Source: Shimia isoporae (GTDB lineage: Bacteria; Pseudomonadota; Alphaproteobacteria; Rhodobacterales; Rhodobacteraceae). From it: a stretch of DNA of 64,000 bases. This document shows, piece by piece, positions 7,394-17,471 of this stretch (the stretch's first letter is position 1; each line of letters starts with the position of its first letter). Under the pieces are notes generated by a model, which ran no database searches, was not told the origin of the DNA, and saw nothing but the letters and a program-made list of their open reading frames with translations. The stretch covers positions 1,364,001 to 1,428,000 of the forward strand of contig NZ_SMGR01000001.1 in NCBI RefSeq assembly GCF_004346865.1, written 5' to 3'. A program made the translations under genes and the position numbers.

Positions 7394-9862
7394 CTACTGC
7401 GCCGGCGGCTGAATACGGGTGATCCCGACGGCTGCCGCGCGCGCCAAATCCGCATCAAGCGACATCGGGATATACTCACCGCGTCGCCAGAGTTGGGCCA
7501 AATCGTCGTAAAAACGAGACAGGAAATGGCCGGACTGGCCGGTTGATATGATGAAAACCGAGCTATCCGGGTCCGCGAAATCGTACACGCCACGATACCC
7601 TGCCGCGTGTACGTTTTCGAACGGTCGGTCTCCTGTTCCGCGCGTCAATCCTCTTTGCAGGGTGTTGTCGCCGCCGGATGTTGATTGCCGGATATTCACG
7701 AAAAATCGCAAGACCGGGACACTGCCGAGAACCTGATGGTTGTGGACGGCTTGGTGTGCGTCTCCCCAGCGCAGGCTTTCTATTTGCGTGCCATACCGCT
7801 CCTCGATTGACACGAGCGCATCATCAAGCGCCAATCTCGCCATGTCTGCACAAGTTTCGACCGGAGCGCTTTGGCGCACGTCGCACCATGCGCTGGCGCC
7901 ATCGACGTCGCGGAAAACGCGCTCGATGAACACAGGATCAACGTGCGTAAACGTGTCGGCAAGAGGTCCGATCTGGTCGCGGATCAATCGGTCTTGCAGT
8001 GCACGCATCCAAGCTGCGAACAACAAGGGTTCCGGAAGATGCTCGTTCATCTCGCCGTTCCACTCGGACAAAAGCGAGAGTGCACGTTGCCGTTGGCGTT
8101 CGCGTGTGCCGTCTGGCGCAGCTTCTCCGGTAAACCAGAGATCGGCCCCGACCAACGGTAAAAGAGCTCGAGCCGTATAGGAAACTGTGTCGAGTTGGGC
8201 TTCTACAAAGCTGTCACGGGTGTGAACCTGTCGGGCCTGCATCAGGCGTTTCCAGCGTTCGATGCGCTGGCTATCGCCCCATACGTAAGACATGTGAAGT
8301 GGGAAAGGGCGGTCAATGACCTTGTTGTTGGTGTTTCCGACGATGCCTCCGACAGGCGCGACAAATCCCGGATTCGTGGTAAATGGAAAACTTCCTTGCC
8401 AGCGGTTTTCCTCGCGCCAACCCAGGCTTGGCATTCGGCCTTTGGATTGATGGTTTTCAGAGCGACGAGGCATATGCCCAATTACCTTGAGGGCAATGTT
8501 TTCGTTATCAGCCAGAGTGAGGTTCATTGCTGGAGCGACATGCGCCTTTGAAGCCATAACAGCCTGGCCGATGTCGCGGGCTCGCATTAGTCCCATGATT
8601 GCCGATACCGAGGTGTCTTTGTCGCTGAGCGCAGTCCATCCCAATGCCGCAACGTGGCCCGGTGGTGTGACGGACGCTATGTTGTAGAGACTGCCTGGAA
8701 GGACTGGACCGTTTTCCGTCCAGCGCAGGGTGACGGTTACAGGCGAAGCGTCCTTTATGTTGATGATGGACTTGCGGGTTCTGAAGGGCTTGAAGCCTTG
8801 TGGAGTGCGGTATTCCTGTGCGTTTTCGGGGTTGAGCTCCTCGATGAACAGATCCTGATCGTCGGCATGGGCCGCAGTAAGTCCCCAGCCCAGATTGTCG
8901 CTACGTCCCGTTATGACCGCTGGGAGTCCGGGTATGGTGCCGCCAATGACGCCGCCGGCTTCGAGTTCTAGTCGGGCCAGATACCAAATCGCAGGCGCAG
9001 ACAGACCGAGGTGAGGATCGCTGGCAAGAAGCGTGCCACCGGAGGCGCTTCGCGTTGTGGCCGCTGCCCAAGCGTTTGAGGCGCCGGCCATCCCGTATTT
9101 CGGGAAAGGTGAAAGTGCCGCATGGCGGGATGGGGTGTATGCCGTTTCAGGCGCGAGGCCAGGCATAAGTGATGCGTATTCGGGCAAGGCCGCTACGCCG
9201 GTCCCCGGTGCAACCGGCAGAATGTCATCCAGCCGCTTGGGATCGTCCAATGCCAGAGAAACGCGGGCGCGCAGGACTTCATGTTCCAGATGTCCTGTCA
9301 TTTGCAGAGCCATCAGCTTTTGAATGCCGATGGAGTCAGCGGGAACCCAAGGTGCGATGGCTTGTGGAAACAGAAAGAGTTCCGGCGCACCGCGCCCCAA
9401 GGCGTTTAGGTTGATTTCATCGATCCGGGTATTCACGCCGTTCGCATAAGCGCGAAGCGCGATCAGTGTTGCGTCATCCTGAGACGAGACAGAGGCTCGG
9501 GCATGACTGGCCAGATCAAGGCGCCGCATTAAAGTGTCTGTTTCCAGAGTTTGGGTGCCGAGGACTTCTGAGAGCCGCCCCTGAACTGTTCGGCGCAGCA
9601 TGATCATTTGCCACAGCCGGTCTTGTGCGTGCGCATACCCCAGCGCAAAAAACACATCCTGATCATTGTCGCCAAAAATATGCGGCACGTTTGCGTTGTC
9701 TCGTACGATCTCCAAAGGTGCGACGACGGCGGTGGTCTGAAGCGTCTTGTCGTAATTCGGGAGGGAGCGGGAAGCGAGATAATAGACAAACAGAACGGCC
9801 AAAACGCTCAGAATCACAAGTGCGCTCGCGATACGCATAAGCCATTGAATCAAGAGCGACAT
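7394..9862 (-). CDS. Penicillin acylase family (Ntn hydrolase) protein
   Basis: An 822-residue Ntn-hydrolase precursor that would be cleaved autocatalytically into alpha and beta chains. Residues 7-30 form a hydrophobic signal or anchor, so the enzyme is exported. The nucleophile is Ser262 in GASNAWA, the new beta-chain N-terminus after cleavage; the following SGGTLLASDPHL is the usual conserved stretch. Members of the family hydrolyse amide bonds of penicillins, cephalosporins, N-acyl-homoserine lactones or other acyl amides; the substrate cannot be read from sequence. Given a Roseobacter host, acyl-homoserine-lactone or cyclic lipopeptide turnover is possible but only inference. It is divergent from the dehydrogenase gene at 9945. 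Confidence 0.9.
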   Translation of the reverse strand: MSLLIQWLMRIASALVILSVLAVLFVYYLASRSLPNYDKTLQTTAVVAPLEIVRDNANVPHIFGDNDQDVFFALGYAHAQDRLWQMIMLRRTVQGRLSEVLGTQTLETDTLMRRLDLASHARASVSSQDDATLIALRAYANGVNTRIDEINLNALGRGAPELFLFPQAIAPWVPADSIGIQKLMALQMTGHLEHEVLRARVSLALDDPKRLDDILPVAPGTGVAALPEYASLMPGLAPETAYTPSRHAALSPFPKYGMAGASNAWAAATTRSASGGTLLASDPHLGLSAPAIWYLARLELEAGGVIGGTIPGLPAVITGRSDNLGWGLTAAHADDQDLFIEELNPENAQEYRTPQGFKPFRTRKSIINIKDASPVTVTLRWTENGPVLPGSLYNIASVTPPGHVAALGWTALSDKDTSVSAIMGLMRARDIGQAVMASKAHVAPAMNLTLADNENIALKVIGHMPRRSENHQSKGRMPSLGWREENRWQGSFPFTTNPGFVAPVGGIVGNTNNKVIDRPFPLHMSYVWGDSQRIERWKRLMQARQVHTRDSFVEAQLDTVSYTARALLPLVGADLWFTGEAAPDGTRERQRQRALSLLSEWNGEMNEHLPEPLLFAAWMRALQDRLIRDQIGPLADTFTHVDPVFIERVFRDVDGASAWCDVRQSAPVETCADMARLALDDALVSIEERYGTQIESLRWGDAHQAVHNHQVLGSVPVLRFFVNIRQSTSGGDNTLQRGLTRGTGDRPFENVHAAGYRGVYDFADPDSSVFIISTGQSGHFLSRFYDDLAQLWRRGEYIPMSLDADLARAAAVGITRIQPPAQ

Positions 9863-9944
9863 AGGGTGGTTCCGGTTATCTTCTTGCTATTTGCCCGATC
9901 AGACGGGACAAGTATTACGCCGAATGAGATTGAGGGGAAAGTAG

Positions 9945-10817
9945 ATGGCAAAAGTTGCATTTCTAGGGCTTGGCGTCATGGGGTATCCAATGGCCGGACA
10001 CCTGGTGAAAGCAGGTCATGACGTATGTGTTTTCAACCGCACAACCGCAAAGGCCGAGGCCTGGGCCGATGAACATGGCGGTAGGTTCGCCAAAACCCCG
10101 AAGGAGGCCGCAGCCGAAGCCGATTTCGTGATGTGCTGTGTCGGCAATGACGACGATTTGCGTCAGGTCTGCGTCGGCGAGAATGGTGCTTTCGATGGGA
10201 TGAAGAAGGGGGCAATTTTTGTTGACCACACTACGGTCTCCGCAAAAGTGACCGCCGAACTTTATGACGCGGGACGGGAGCAAGGCATTGCCTTTGTCGA
10301 TGGTCCTGTGTCCGGTGGTCAGGCAGGCGCTGAAAATGGTGTTCTTTCGATTATGTGTGGTGGAGACGAGGCGAGTTATGAGGCAGCGGAGCCGGTGATG
10401 ACGGCCTATGGCCGTTCAATCAAGCGGCTTGGCGCGAGCGGCGCCGGTCAGCTTACAAAAATGGTCAACCAGATCTGTATTGCCGGTCTGGTTCAAGGAT
10501 TGAGTGAAGGACTTCACTTCGCGGAGAAAGCTGGTCTTGATGGACGGGCTGTGGTTGATGTAATCGCCGGCGGCGCTGCAGGAAGTTGGCAGATGCAGAA
10601 CCGCTACGAGACCATGATTGATGACGAATTCGATCACGGCTTTGCGGTGGACTGGATGCGCAAAGATCTCGGCATTTGTCTGGATACCGCAGACGAGGTC
10701 GGTGCGTCGCTGCCGATTACCGCGCTGGTCGACCAGTTTTACAAAGATGTTCAGAAACTTGGTGGCGGACGTTGGGATACTTCGAGCCTTATCAAGCGCC
10801 TGCGCGCGATGGGCTGA
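9945..10817 (+). CDS. NAD(P)-dependent beta-hydroxyacid dehydrogenase (3-hydroxyisobutyrate dehydrogenase family)
   Basis: A 290-residue enzyme. The N-terminal Rossmann fold starts with VAFLGLGVMGYPMA (GLGxMG), and VFNRT after strand 2 indicates a preference for NADP(H). The substrate-binding signature is DGPVSGGQAGAENG (119-132) and the catalytic lysine is K172 in TKMVNQ. Homologues act on 3-hydroxyisobutyrate, tartronate semialdehyde or succinic semialdehyde; this one resembles the GLYR/NDMA-type group and no valine-pathway gene is adjacent, so the substrate is open. The 3' end overlaps that of the converging hydrolase by 26 bases. Confidence 0.88.
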   Translation: MAKVAFLGLGVMGYPMAGHLVKAGHDVCVFNRTTAKAEAWADEHGGRFAKTPKEAAAEADFVMCCVGNDDDLRQVCVGENGAFDGMKKGAIFVDHTTVSAKVTAELYDAGREQGIAFVDGPVSGGQAGAENGVLSIMCGGDEASYEAAEPVMTAYGRSIKRLGASGAGQLTKMVNQICIAGLVQGLSEGLHFAEKAGLDGRAVVDVIAGGAAGSWQMQNRYETMIDDEFDHGFAVDWMRKDLGICLDTADEVGASLPITALVDQFYKDVQKLGGGRWDTSSLIKRLRAMG

Positions 10818-11595
10818 GAAGACCTGCTTCCCGGAACATTTCCATCATGATTGCCCAATATGGCGTCCCATCAGGGGCGCCATCGTCCAACAGTGCCTGG
10901 GCAGGGGCGTTATGTCCTTTGCGCGCACAGGTCAGTACCCGAACAGGCGCATGTGCTCTTTCCGCCGCTTCTTTGGCGAGTTTGGCGTTGGTTGGGTTTA
11001 TCACGCGATCGTAGTGGCTGTGAATCATCAGGCAAGGAGGCCCTTCAGGATCTAGCGCCCAAGGATGCAAGAGTGCTGAACCGAGCGCAATAACAGCGTT
11101 TGGACGTGTGCAGGTCGGAAGGTTGGCGGCAGGATGTGCCAACGCCAGCCCCGCTATTCCACCCGCGGAAATTCCAAGAATAGCCAGCTTATGCGATGTG
11201 ATTTCGTGCGTTGCACGGCAATTGTTCAGGAAGATCATTGCCTGAGAAATGTCTTGGCGCGCGGCTTCGAAGGCCGCGCCCATCAATCGGTTTGCTGTGG
11301 AAAGTCCGGCTGTCTGCGACTTGCGCCTGTTTTGCTTTACGGCTCTGCGGGTACTGGCCTCCAAAACGTGCATTGGCGTCCCGAGCCGGTAAGACACCGC
11401 AGCCATGGCCAAACCTTCGCCGGTCAGTTGGCGGGCAAACCGTGTTGTGCGCTCGCTTTTGCGCCCGCCTTTGAAAAACCCACCTCCGTGGGCATGCAAA
11501 ACCACAGCGCTTGCCGGGCCGTTTGGCAAGAAAAGGTCGAGCGCCAATGGGGTACCATGGCGCTCGTCGTAGATAATATCCGCAATTGTCCGCAT
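10792..11595 (-). CDS. Alpha/beta hydrolase (carboxylesterase type)
   Basis: A 267-residue esterase-like hydrolase. The oxyanion-hole motif HGGGF lies at 36-40, the nucleophile is S143 in GISAGG, and likely acid and base are D196 (HSHYDRV) and H228 (KGHNAP), giving a complete triad in normal order. No signal peptide, so it is cytoplasmic. The arrangement is that of hormone-sensitive-lipase/kynurenine-formamidase-like esterases; the substrate is unknown. It lies 7 bases downstream of a SYLF lipoprotein gene's stop region on the opposite end and overlaps the dehydrogenase gene tail-to-tail. Confidence 0.85.
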   Translation of the reverse strand: MRTIADIIYDERHGTPLALDLFLPNGPASAVVLHAHGGGFFKGGRKSERTTRFARQLTGEGLAMAAVSYRLGTPMHVLEASTRRAVKQNRRKSQTAGLSTANRLMGAAFEAARQDISQAMIFLNNCRATHEITSHKLAILGISAGGIAGLALAHPAANLPTCTRPNAVIALGSALLHPWALDPEGPPCLMIHSHYDRVINPTNAKLAKEAAERAHAPVRVLTCARKGHNAPAQALLDDGAPDGTPYWAIMMEMFREAGLLSPSRAGA

Positions 11596-11602
11596 GCGCG
11601 GA

Positions 11603-12163
11603 TCAGGGAATGATACGAGTGTATTTTATGCCTTCCAGCGTCGCGCCAACCTTTAGTCCGGCTTGGGCGAAGATCACTGCGATCACAGGATCCAGAAGGT
11701 TTGTCGTGTCGGCGCTGATGTTGCCGCCCTCATTTGCAACTACGTACTGTACACCTGCGCCTGCAGCCCAGCCGCTCGCGCTGCGGAAGTCGGAAAGTGC
11801 GGCGTCTGTCATGAAGAACAGCACGTGAGCGTGTTGTTGAGCGCCGATCTGAAACCCGACGCTGCCTTTGGCGGCAGAATAATAGTCGACCGTCGCATTG
11901 TTGATGCGCAGAGCCCCACGGCCGTAGCCGCCTCCAAAGCCAAATCCGGCTTCAGTGACCACAGGCATCACAAGAACACCGGCTGCCTTGTCCCGTAAAT
12001 CGGTGGTGTTTGGGTAGTTGGTGTAGAGATAATTCAGTGTTGAGTCGACGCGGGCATCGATTTCTCGACCACCGCTTGAACCTACTCCGTTGCCACAAGC
12101 AGCGGTCATACCCGCTGCAGCGATGCCGCTCAACGCAAAGCCGCGTCTGGTCATGTTTTTCAT
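11603..12163 (-). CDS. SYLF/YSC84-domain lipoprotein with twin-arginine-like signal
   Basis: A 186-residue protein. The N-terminus MKNMTRRGFALSGIAAAG combines a twin-arginine-like motif with a lipobox TAAC (Cys at about 23), suggesting an exported lipoprotein. The rest is a SYLF (YSC84/Bsu) lipid-binding domain, recognisable by the stretches PVVTEAGFGFGGGYGRGAL and SVGFQIGAQQHAHVLFFMT. Bacterial SYLF proteins bind lipids at the envelope; the exact role is not established. A second SYLF gene is at 61702. It is followed on the same strand, 7 bases on, by the esterase gene, so the two may be co-transcribed. Confidence 0.88.
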   Translation of the reverse strand: MKNMTRRGFALSGIAAAGMTAACGNGVGSSGGREIDARVDSTLNYLYTNYPNTTDLRDKAAGVLVMPVVTEAGFGFGGGYGRGALRINNATVDYYSAAKGSVGFQIGAQQHAHVLFFMTDAALSDFRSASGWAAGAGVQYVVANEGGNISADTTNLLDPVIAVIFAQAGLKVGATLEGIKYTRIIP

Positions 12164-12278
12164 GTTATTTGCCCGTATTGATGTGTCTTGTTTTTATGCT
12201 CGTACCGCCGGTTTTTCCGGGTTGCCGTCACTATACGTCTTTGTGGCCGCTCTGTCACCTGTGCGGCCTGAGGTAGCT

Positions 12279-13331
<1,053 letters not shown>

Positions 13332-13397
13332 TCAAGGGCTAGGAATTGGCGCATTGGCAGGGTATGTCGGTTAGAAATCTTTACAGGCAGACGAACC

Positions 13398-13922
13398 TTG
13401 GACCTGAGCCAGACCGTTTTCGAACTTATTGATATGCGCAGCTTTTCCAATCTTTGGTATTGGATTGCCTTGGCTGTGGCATGGTCCAGCGCAAGCCATT
13501 GGGTGCTGGGGGTTCCTTGGGACACGGTTTTACGTGCGCGTAGGGTTGGTGGACAGGCCGAAGATGACCTGACCGATCTGGTTCGTATCAACATCAACCG
13601 GATTCTCTACATTGCAGATGTGTCTGGTACATGGCTGATATTGCTAGGGTTTTTCGTGCACACCTTGCTCATCGGTCTCGGGTTTTTCTATGGTGTGGAA
13701 TTTGCTCAGGCTGTGTTTTTGTTGATGGGGCCAATGTCGCTGGTCGGTGCAATGAGCGTTGTGACCGCGCGCAAAATCCGGGCGGAGTCCTGCGTTGGGG
13801 AACCCTTGCGCAGGCGATTGGGGCGCCACAGATTTTGGGTGCAACTCTTGGGCATGTTCTCCATCTTTGTGTCTTCGCTATGGGGCATGTATCAGAACTT
13901 TCTCGTTTCTCCGCTGGGCTGA
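13398..13922 (+). CDS. Small membrane protein annotated in Roseobacters as component of SufBCD complex (TTG start)
   Basis: A 174-residue membrane protein. I place the start at TTG 13398, giving MDLSQTVFELIDMRSFSNLW; this N-terminus matches what I recall from Roseobacter homologues labelled 'component of SufBCD complex', whereas the first ATG at 13434 would remove twelve conserved residues. Four hydrophobic segments are visible (about 17-32, 70-92, 97-113, 150-165) with a basic loop RKIRAES-RRRLGRHR. The SufBCD label is an inherited annotation and I see no Fe-S or Suf gene nearby; the role is not known. It is divergent from hemB and 30 bases upstream of mfd. Confidence 0.75.
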   Translation: MDLSQTVFELIDMRSFSNLWYWIALAVAWSSASHWVLGVPWDTVLRARRVGGQAEDDLTDLVRININRILYIADVSGTWLILLGFFVHTLLIGLGFFYGVEFAQAVFLLMGPMSLVGAMSVVTARKIRAESCVGEPLRRRLGRHRFWVQLLGMFSIFVSSLWGMYQNFLVSPLG

Positions 13923-13952
13923 TCCGGCGAACCATGACTGGACTTACGGACA

Positions 13953-16900
13953 ATGCGTGATGCGCAACACATTCTGGTGGGCGGTGCGCCCGAAGGGTAT
14001 GACGCCAAGCTGATTTTGGACGAGGTCGCCAAATCAGGCGGGCCGGTTCTTCACATTTCGCGCGATGATAAGCGACTGGCTGCAATGAAGGCGGCACTGG
14101 CGTTTTTTCAGCCGGATATGCCAGTGATCACCTTTCCCGGTTGGGACTGCTTGCCATATGACCGCGTTTCGCCGAACGCGGACATTTCGGCAACCCGAAT
14201 GGCGACATTGGCCGCGCTGGTTCACGATATGCCGTCGCGGTTTGTTCTGTTGACAACACTGAATGCAGCTACTCAGCGCGTGCCGGCACGGGAGTTGCTG
14301 AAGGAAGCCGCGTTTAAGGCCGAAGTTGATGGGCGCATCGACGAAGATGCGCTGCGCAAGTTCCTTGTTCGTATGGGTTTTGTGCAATCCCCCACAGTAA
14401 TGGAGCCGGGCGACTATGCCATTCGAGGCGGTATCATCGATATCTTTCCGCCGGGCGACAGTGGCCCCGTGCGACTTGATCTGTTCGGGGATGTTCTCGA
14501 TGGGGCGCGGAGGTTTGATCCGGCGACGCAACGCACGACAGAGAAACTGGACCGGATCGAGCTGGCACCTGTGAGCGAGATTGTTCTGGACGAAGCCGCA
14601 ATCACCCGGTTCCGTCAGAACTACAGGATCGAGTTTGGGGCTGCGGGGACAGACGATCCGCTCTACGAAGCGGTGAGTGCGGGTCGCAAACATCAGGGTG
14701 TCGAGCACTGGCTCCCTTTCTTCCACGAGCGTCTGGAAACTCTGTTTGACTATTTGCCTCATGCGGTCATTTCGCTGGATGACCAAACCGATGCTGTGCG
14801 TCTATCGCGATGGGATTCGGTCAAAGATCAGTTCGAAACGCGCAAACATGCGATGAGCCAGAAGAGCCGGATCGATACGGTCTACAAGCCCGTCCCTCCA
14901 GAATTATTGTATCTTGATGAGGGCGCTTGGGACGCGGCGGTCAAAGGGCGGCGGTTGCTCAATTTTAAGCCTTTGCCTCAGGCATCCGGACCCGGAGCCA
15001 TCGATGCTGGAGGGCGTATCGGGCGGAACTTTTCGCCAGAGCGTCAGTTGGAAAATGTCAGTCTTTTTGGTGTGTTGGCGGATCATGTTCGCGCAAGACT
15101 CGCCGTTGGGCCGGTTGTTGTTGCCAGCTATTCGGACGGTGCGCGTGAACGATTGAGCGGTCTGATCGAAGATGAGGGGTTGGCGGAGACGGTTCATGTT
15201 TCGGATGCCAGTCGCATCGGAAAAGCCGGGTTGTTTCTGGCGGTCTGGTCCTTGGAACATGGTTTTGAAACCGACAAGCTGACGGTTATCTCAGAACAGG
15301 ATGTATTAGGGGATCGCCTGATCCGCGCACCAAAGAAACGGCGGCGTGCGGAGAACTTCTTGACGGAAACGCAATCACTGAGTCCCGGTGATCTGGTGGT
15401 GCATGTCGACCACGGGATCGGTCGCTTCAGTGGGCTTGAGGTGGTGACGGCCGCGGGAGCGGCGCACGAGTGCATTCTTCTTGAATATGCAGAAAAATCA
15501 AAGCTTTATTTGCCTGTCGAAAACATAGAGCTGCTTTCGAAGTACGGCCATGATGAAGGCTTGCTCGACCGGTTGGGTGGTGGTGCCTGGCAGGCGAAGA
15601 AGGCGAAGCTGAAAGAGCGCATCCGCGAGATGGCGGACCGCTTGATCCGCGTGGCAGCCGAGAGGGAACTGAGGTCGGCGCCTGTGCTTGAGGCACAGCA
15701 CCACGCTTGGGAAGAGTTTTCGGCACGGTTCCCATATCAGGAAACGGATGATCAGCTTCGAGCCATTGAGGATGTCATTGGTGATCTTGCGGCTGGTCGG
15801 CCTATGGACCGGTTGGTGTGCGGGGATGTCGGATTTGGAAAAACCGAAGTGGCCATGCGGGCGGCTTTTGTCGCCGCGATGTCGGGCCAGCAAGTGGCTG
15901 TCATAGCCCCTACGACCTTGTTGGCGCGTCAACATGCCAAAAGTTTCGCCGAGCGATTTAGAGGATTTCCTCTGGAAGTTAGGTCTTTGTCCCGTTTTGT
16001 CGGGGCAAAGGAAGCCGACAAGACCCGCGATGGTCTGAGCCGTGGGACGGTCGACATCGTTGTGGGCACACATGCGCTGCTTGCGAAGGGCATCCGGTTC
16101 AAGAATCTGGGTCTCCTGATCATTGACGAGGAACAGCATTTTGGCGTGTCGCACAAAGAACGCCTAAAGCAGATGCGCAGCGACGTGCATGTTTTGACCC
16201 TGACGGCAACACCGATCCCCAGAACTCTGCAACTGAGCCTGTCCGGTGTGCGCGACTTGTCGATTATCGGCACACCGCCCGTCGATCGTTTGTCGATCCG
16301 GACCTACGTCAGCGAATTCGATGCGGTCACGATAAGAGAGGCTTTGTTAAGAGAGCACTACAGAGGCGGGCAGTCGTTCTATGTTGTTCCGAGAGTAAGT
16401 GATCTGCCTGATATTGAAGAGTTTTTGCGCGAACAGGTTCCAGAGGTCAGCTTTGTCACAGCGCATGGCCAGATGGCCGCGGGTGAACTCGATGACCGTA
16501 TGAACGCGTTCTACGACGGGAAGTATGATGTCCTGTTGGCGACGACGATTGTGGAAAGCGGGTTGGACATTCCTACGGCGAACACAATGGTGGTTCACCG
16601 TGCAGATATGTTCGGTTTGGCGCAGCTTTATCAAATCCGTGGGCGTGTCGGGCGGTCCAAAACGCGTGCGTATGCCTATTTGACGACGAAGCCGCGGGTG
16701 AAGCTGACAGCGCCCGCAGAAAAGCGGCTTCGGGTGCTGGGCTCCCTGGATACGCTGGGAGCCGGATTTACCTTGGCTTCTCAAGACCTTGATATTCGCG
16801 GCGCAGGCAATCTGTTAGGCGAAGAACAGTCCGGTCAGATGCGCGATGTTGGCTATGAGCTCTATCAATCGATGCTTGAGGAGGCGATAGCCAAGATCAA

Positions 16901-17426
16901 GGCGGGCGAACTTGAAGGCCTGAATGATGGCGACGATCAATGGGCGCCCCAGATAAACCTGGGCGTGCCTGTGCTGATACCTGAGAAATATGTTCCGGAC
17001 CTGGATGTTCGTCTCGGTCTGTATCGCCGTCTGAGTGGATTGCAGGGCAAGGTCGAGCTTGAGGGTTTCGCCGCCGAATTGATCGACCGCTTTGGTAAAT
17101 TGCCTAAGGAAGTCAACACGTTGTTGTTGATCGTGCGTATCAAGGAGATGTGCAAGAAGGCGGGCATTGCCAAGTTGGACGGCGGGCCGAAGGGCGCGAC
17201 GATCCAGTTCCACAACGACAAGTTTGCGTCACCTTCAGGTTTGGTGGAATTTATTCAGGACCAGAAAGGTTTGGCGAAGGTCAAAGACAACAAGATTGTT
17301 GTGCGCCGCGATTGGAAAAAAGACAGCGACAAGATCAAGGGCGCATTTGCGATTGCGCGGGATCTCGCGGCCAAAGTTGTGGCTGAAAAGAAGCGCAAAA
17401 AGGCGGCGAAAGGCACATCTGCATAA
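13953..17426 (+). CDS. mfd: Transcription-repair coupling factor Mfd
   Basis: A 1157-residue ATP-dependent translocase that removes stalled RNA polymerase from lesions and recruits UvrA. Order of domains: UvrB-homology region (about 1-330), the CarD-like RNA-polymerase-interacting domain starting at SPGDLVVHVDHGIGRFSG, helicase motifs I (GDVGFGKTEVAMRAA), II (DEEQHFG) and III (TLTATPIPRT), motif VI region QIRGRVGRSKTRAY, and the C-terminal UvrA-binding (TRCF) domain. Size is normal. The ATG at 13953 gives MRDAQHILVGGAPEG. It ends in a lysine/alanine-rich tail just before a short CGTCGG repeat. Confidence 0.97.
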   Translation: MRDAQHILVGGAPEGYDAKLILDEVAKSGGPVLHISRDDKRLAAMKAALAFFQPDMPVITFPGWDCLPYDRVSPNADISATRMATLAALVHDMPSRFVLLTTLNAATQRVPARELLKEAAFKAEVDGRIDEDALRKFLVRMGFVQSPTVMEPGDYAIRGGIIDIFPPGDSGPVRLDLFGDVLDGARRFDPATQRTTEKLDRIELAPVSEIVLDEAAITRFRQNYRIEFGAAGTDDPLYEAVSAGRKHQGVEHWLPFFHERLETLFDYLPHAVISLDDQTDAVRLSRWDSVKDQFETRKHAMSQKSRIDTVYKPVPPELLYLDEGAWDAAVKGRRLLNFKPLPQASGPGAIDAGGRIGRNFSPERQLENVSLFGVLADHVRARLAVGPVVVASYSDGARERLSGLIEDEGLAETVHVSDASRIGKAGLFLAVWSLEHGFETDKLTVISEQDVLGDRLIRAPKKRRRAENFLTETQSLSPGDLVVHVDHGIGRFSGLEVVTAAGAAHECILLEYAEKSKLYLPVENIELLSKYGHDEGLLDRLGGGAWQAKKAKLKERIREMADRLIRVAAERELRSAPVLEAQHHAWEEFSARFPYQETDDQLRAIEDVIGDLAAGRPMDRLVCGDVGFGKTEVAMRAAFVAAMSGQQVAVIAPTTLLARQHAKSFAERFRGFPLEVRSLSRFVGAKEADKTRDGLSRGTVDIVVGTHALLAKGIRFKNLGLLIIDEEQHFGVSHKERLKQMRSDVHVLTLTATPIPRTLQLSLSGVRDLSIIGTPPVDRLSIRTYVSEFDAVTIREALLREHYRGGQSFYVVPRVSDLPDIEEFLREQVPEVSFVTAHGQMAAGELDDRMNAFYDGKYDVLLATTIVESGLDIPTANTMVVHRADMFGLAQLYQIRGRVGRSKTRAYAYLTTKPRVKLTAPAEKRLRVLGSLDTLGAGFTLASQDLDIRGAGNLLGEEQSGQMRDVGYELYQSMLEEAIAKIKAGELEGLNDGDDQWAPQINLGVPVLIPEKYVPDLDVRLGLYRRLSGLQGKVELEGFAAELIDRFGKLPKEVNTLLLIVRIKEMCKKAGIAKLDGGPKGATIQFHNDKFASPSGLVEFIQDQKGLAKVKDNKIVVRRDWKKDSDKIKGAFAIARDLAAKVVAEKKRKKAAKGTSA

Positions 17427-17459
17427 CGTCGGCAAAACGTCAGTATTGCGTCGGTGCCT
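17425..17459 (+). repeat. CGTCGG-type short repeat after mfd
   Basis: Starting in the mfd stop codon the sequence carries three spaced copies of ACGTCGG-like units: AACGTCGG, AACGTCAGT and GCGTCGGTG. The second half, ACGTCAGTATTGCGTCGGTG, matches the sequence just after the P450 gene (45413-45434) in 17 of 20 positions. Both copies sit between convergent genes. Function unknown; it has no clear hairpin plus T-tract. Confidence 0.5.
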
Positions 17460-17471
17460 TGCCAGTTAGCT

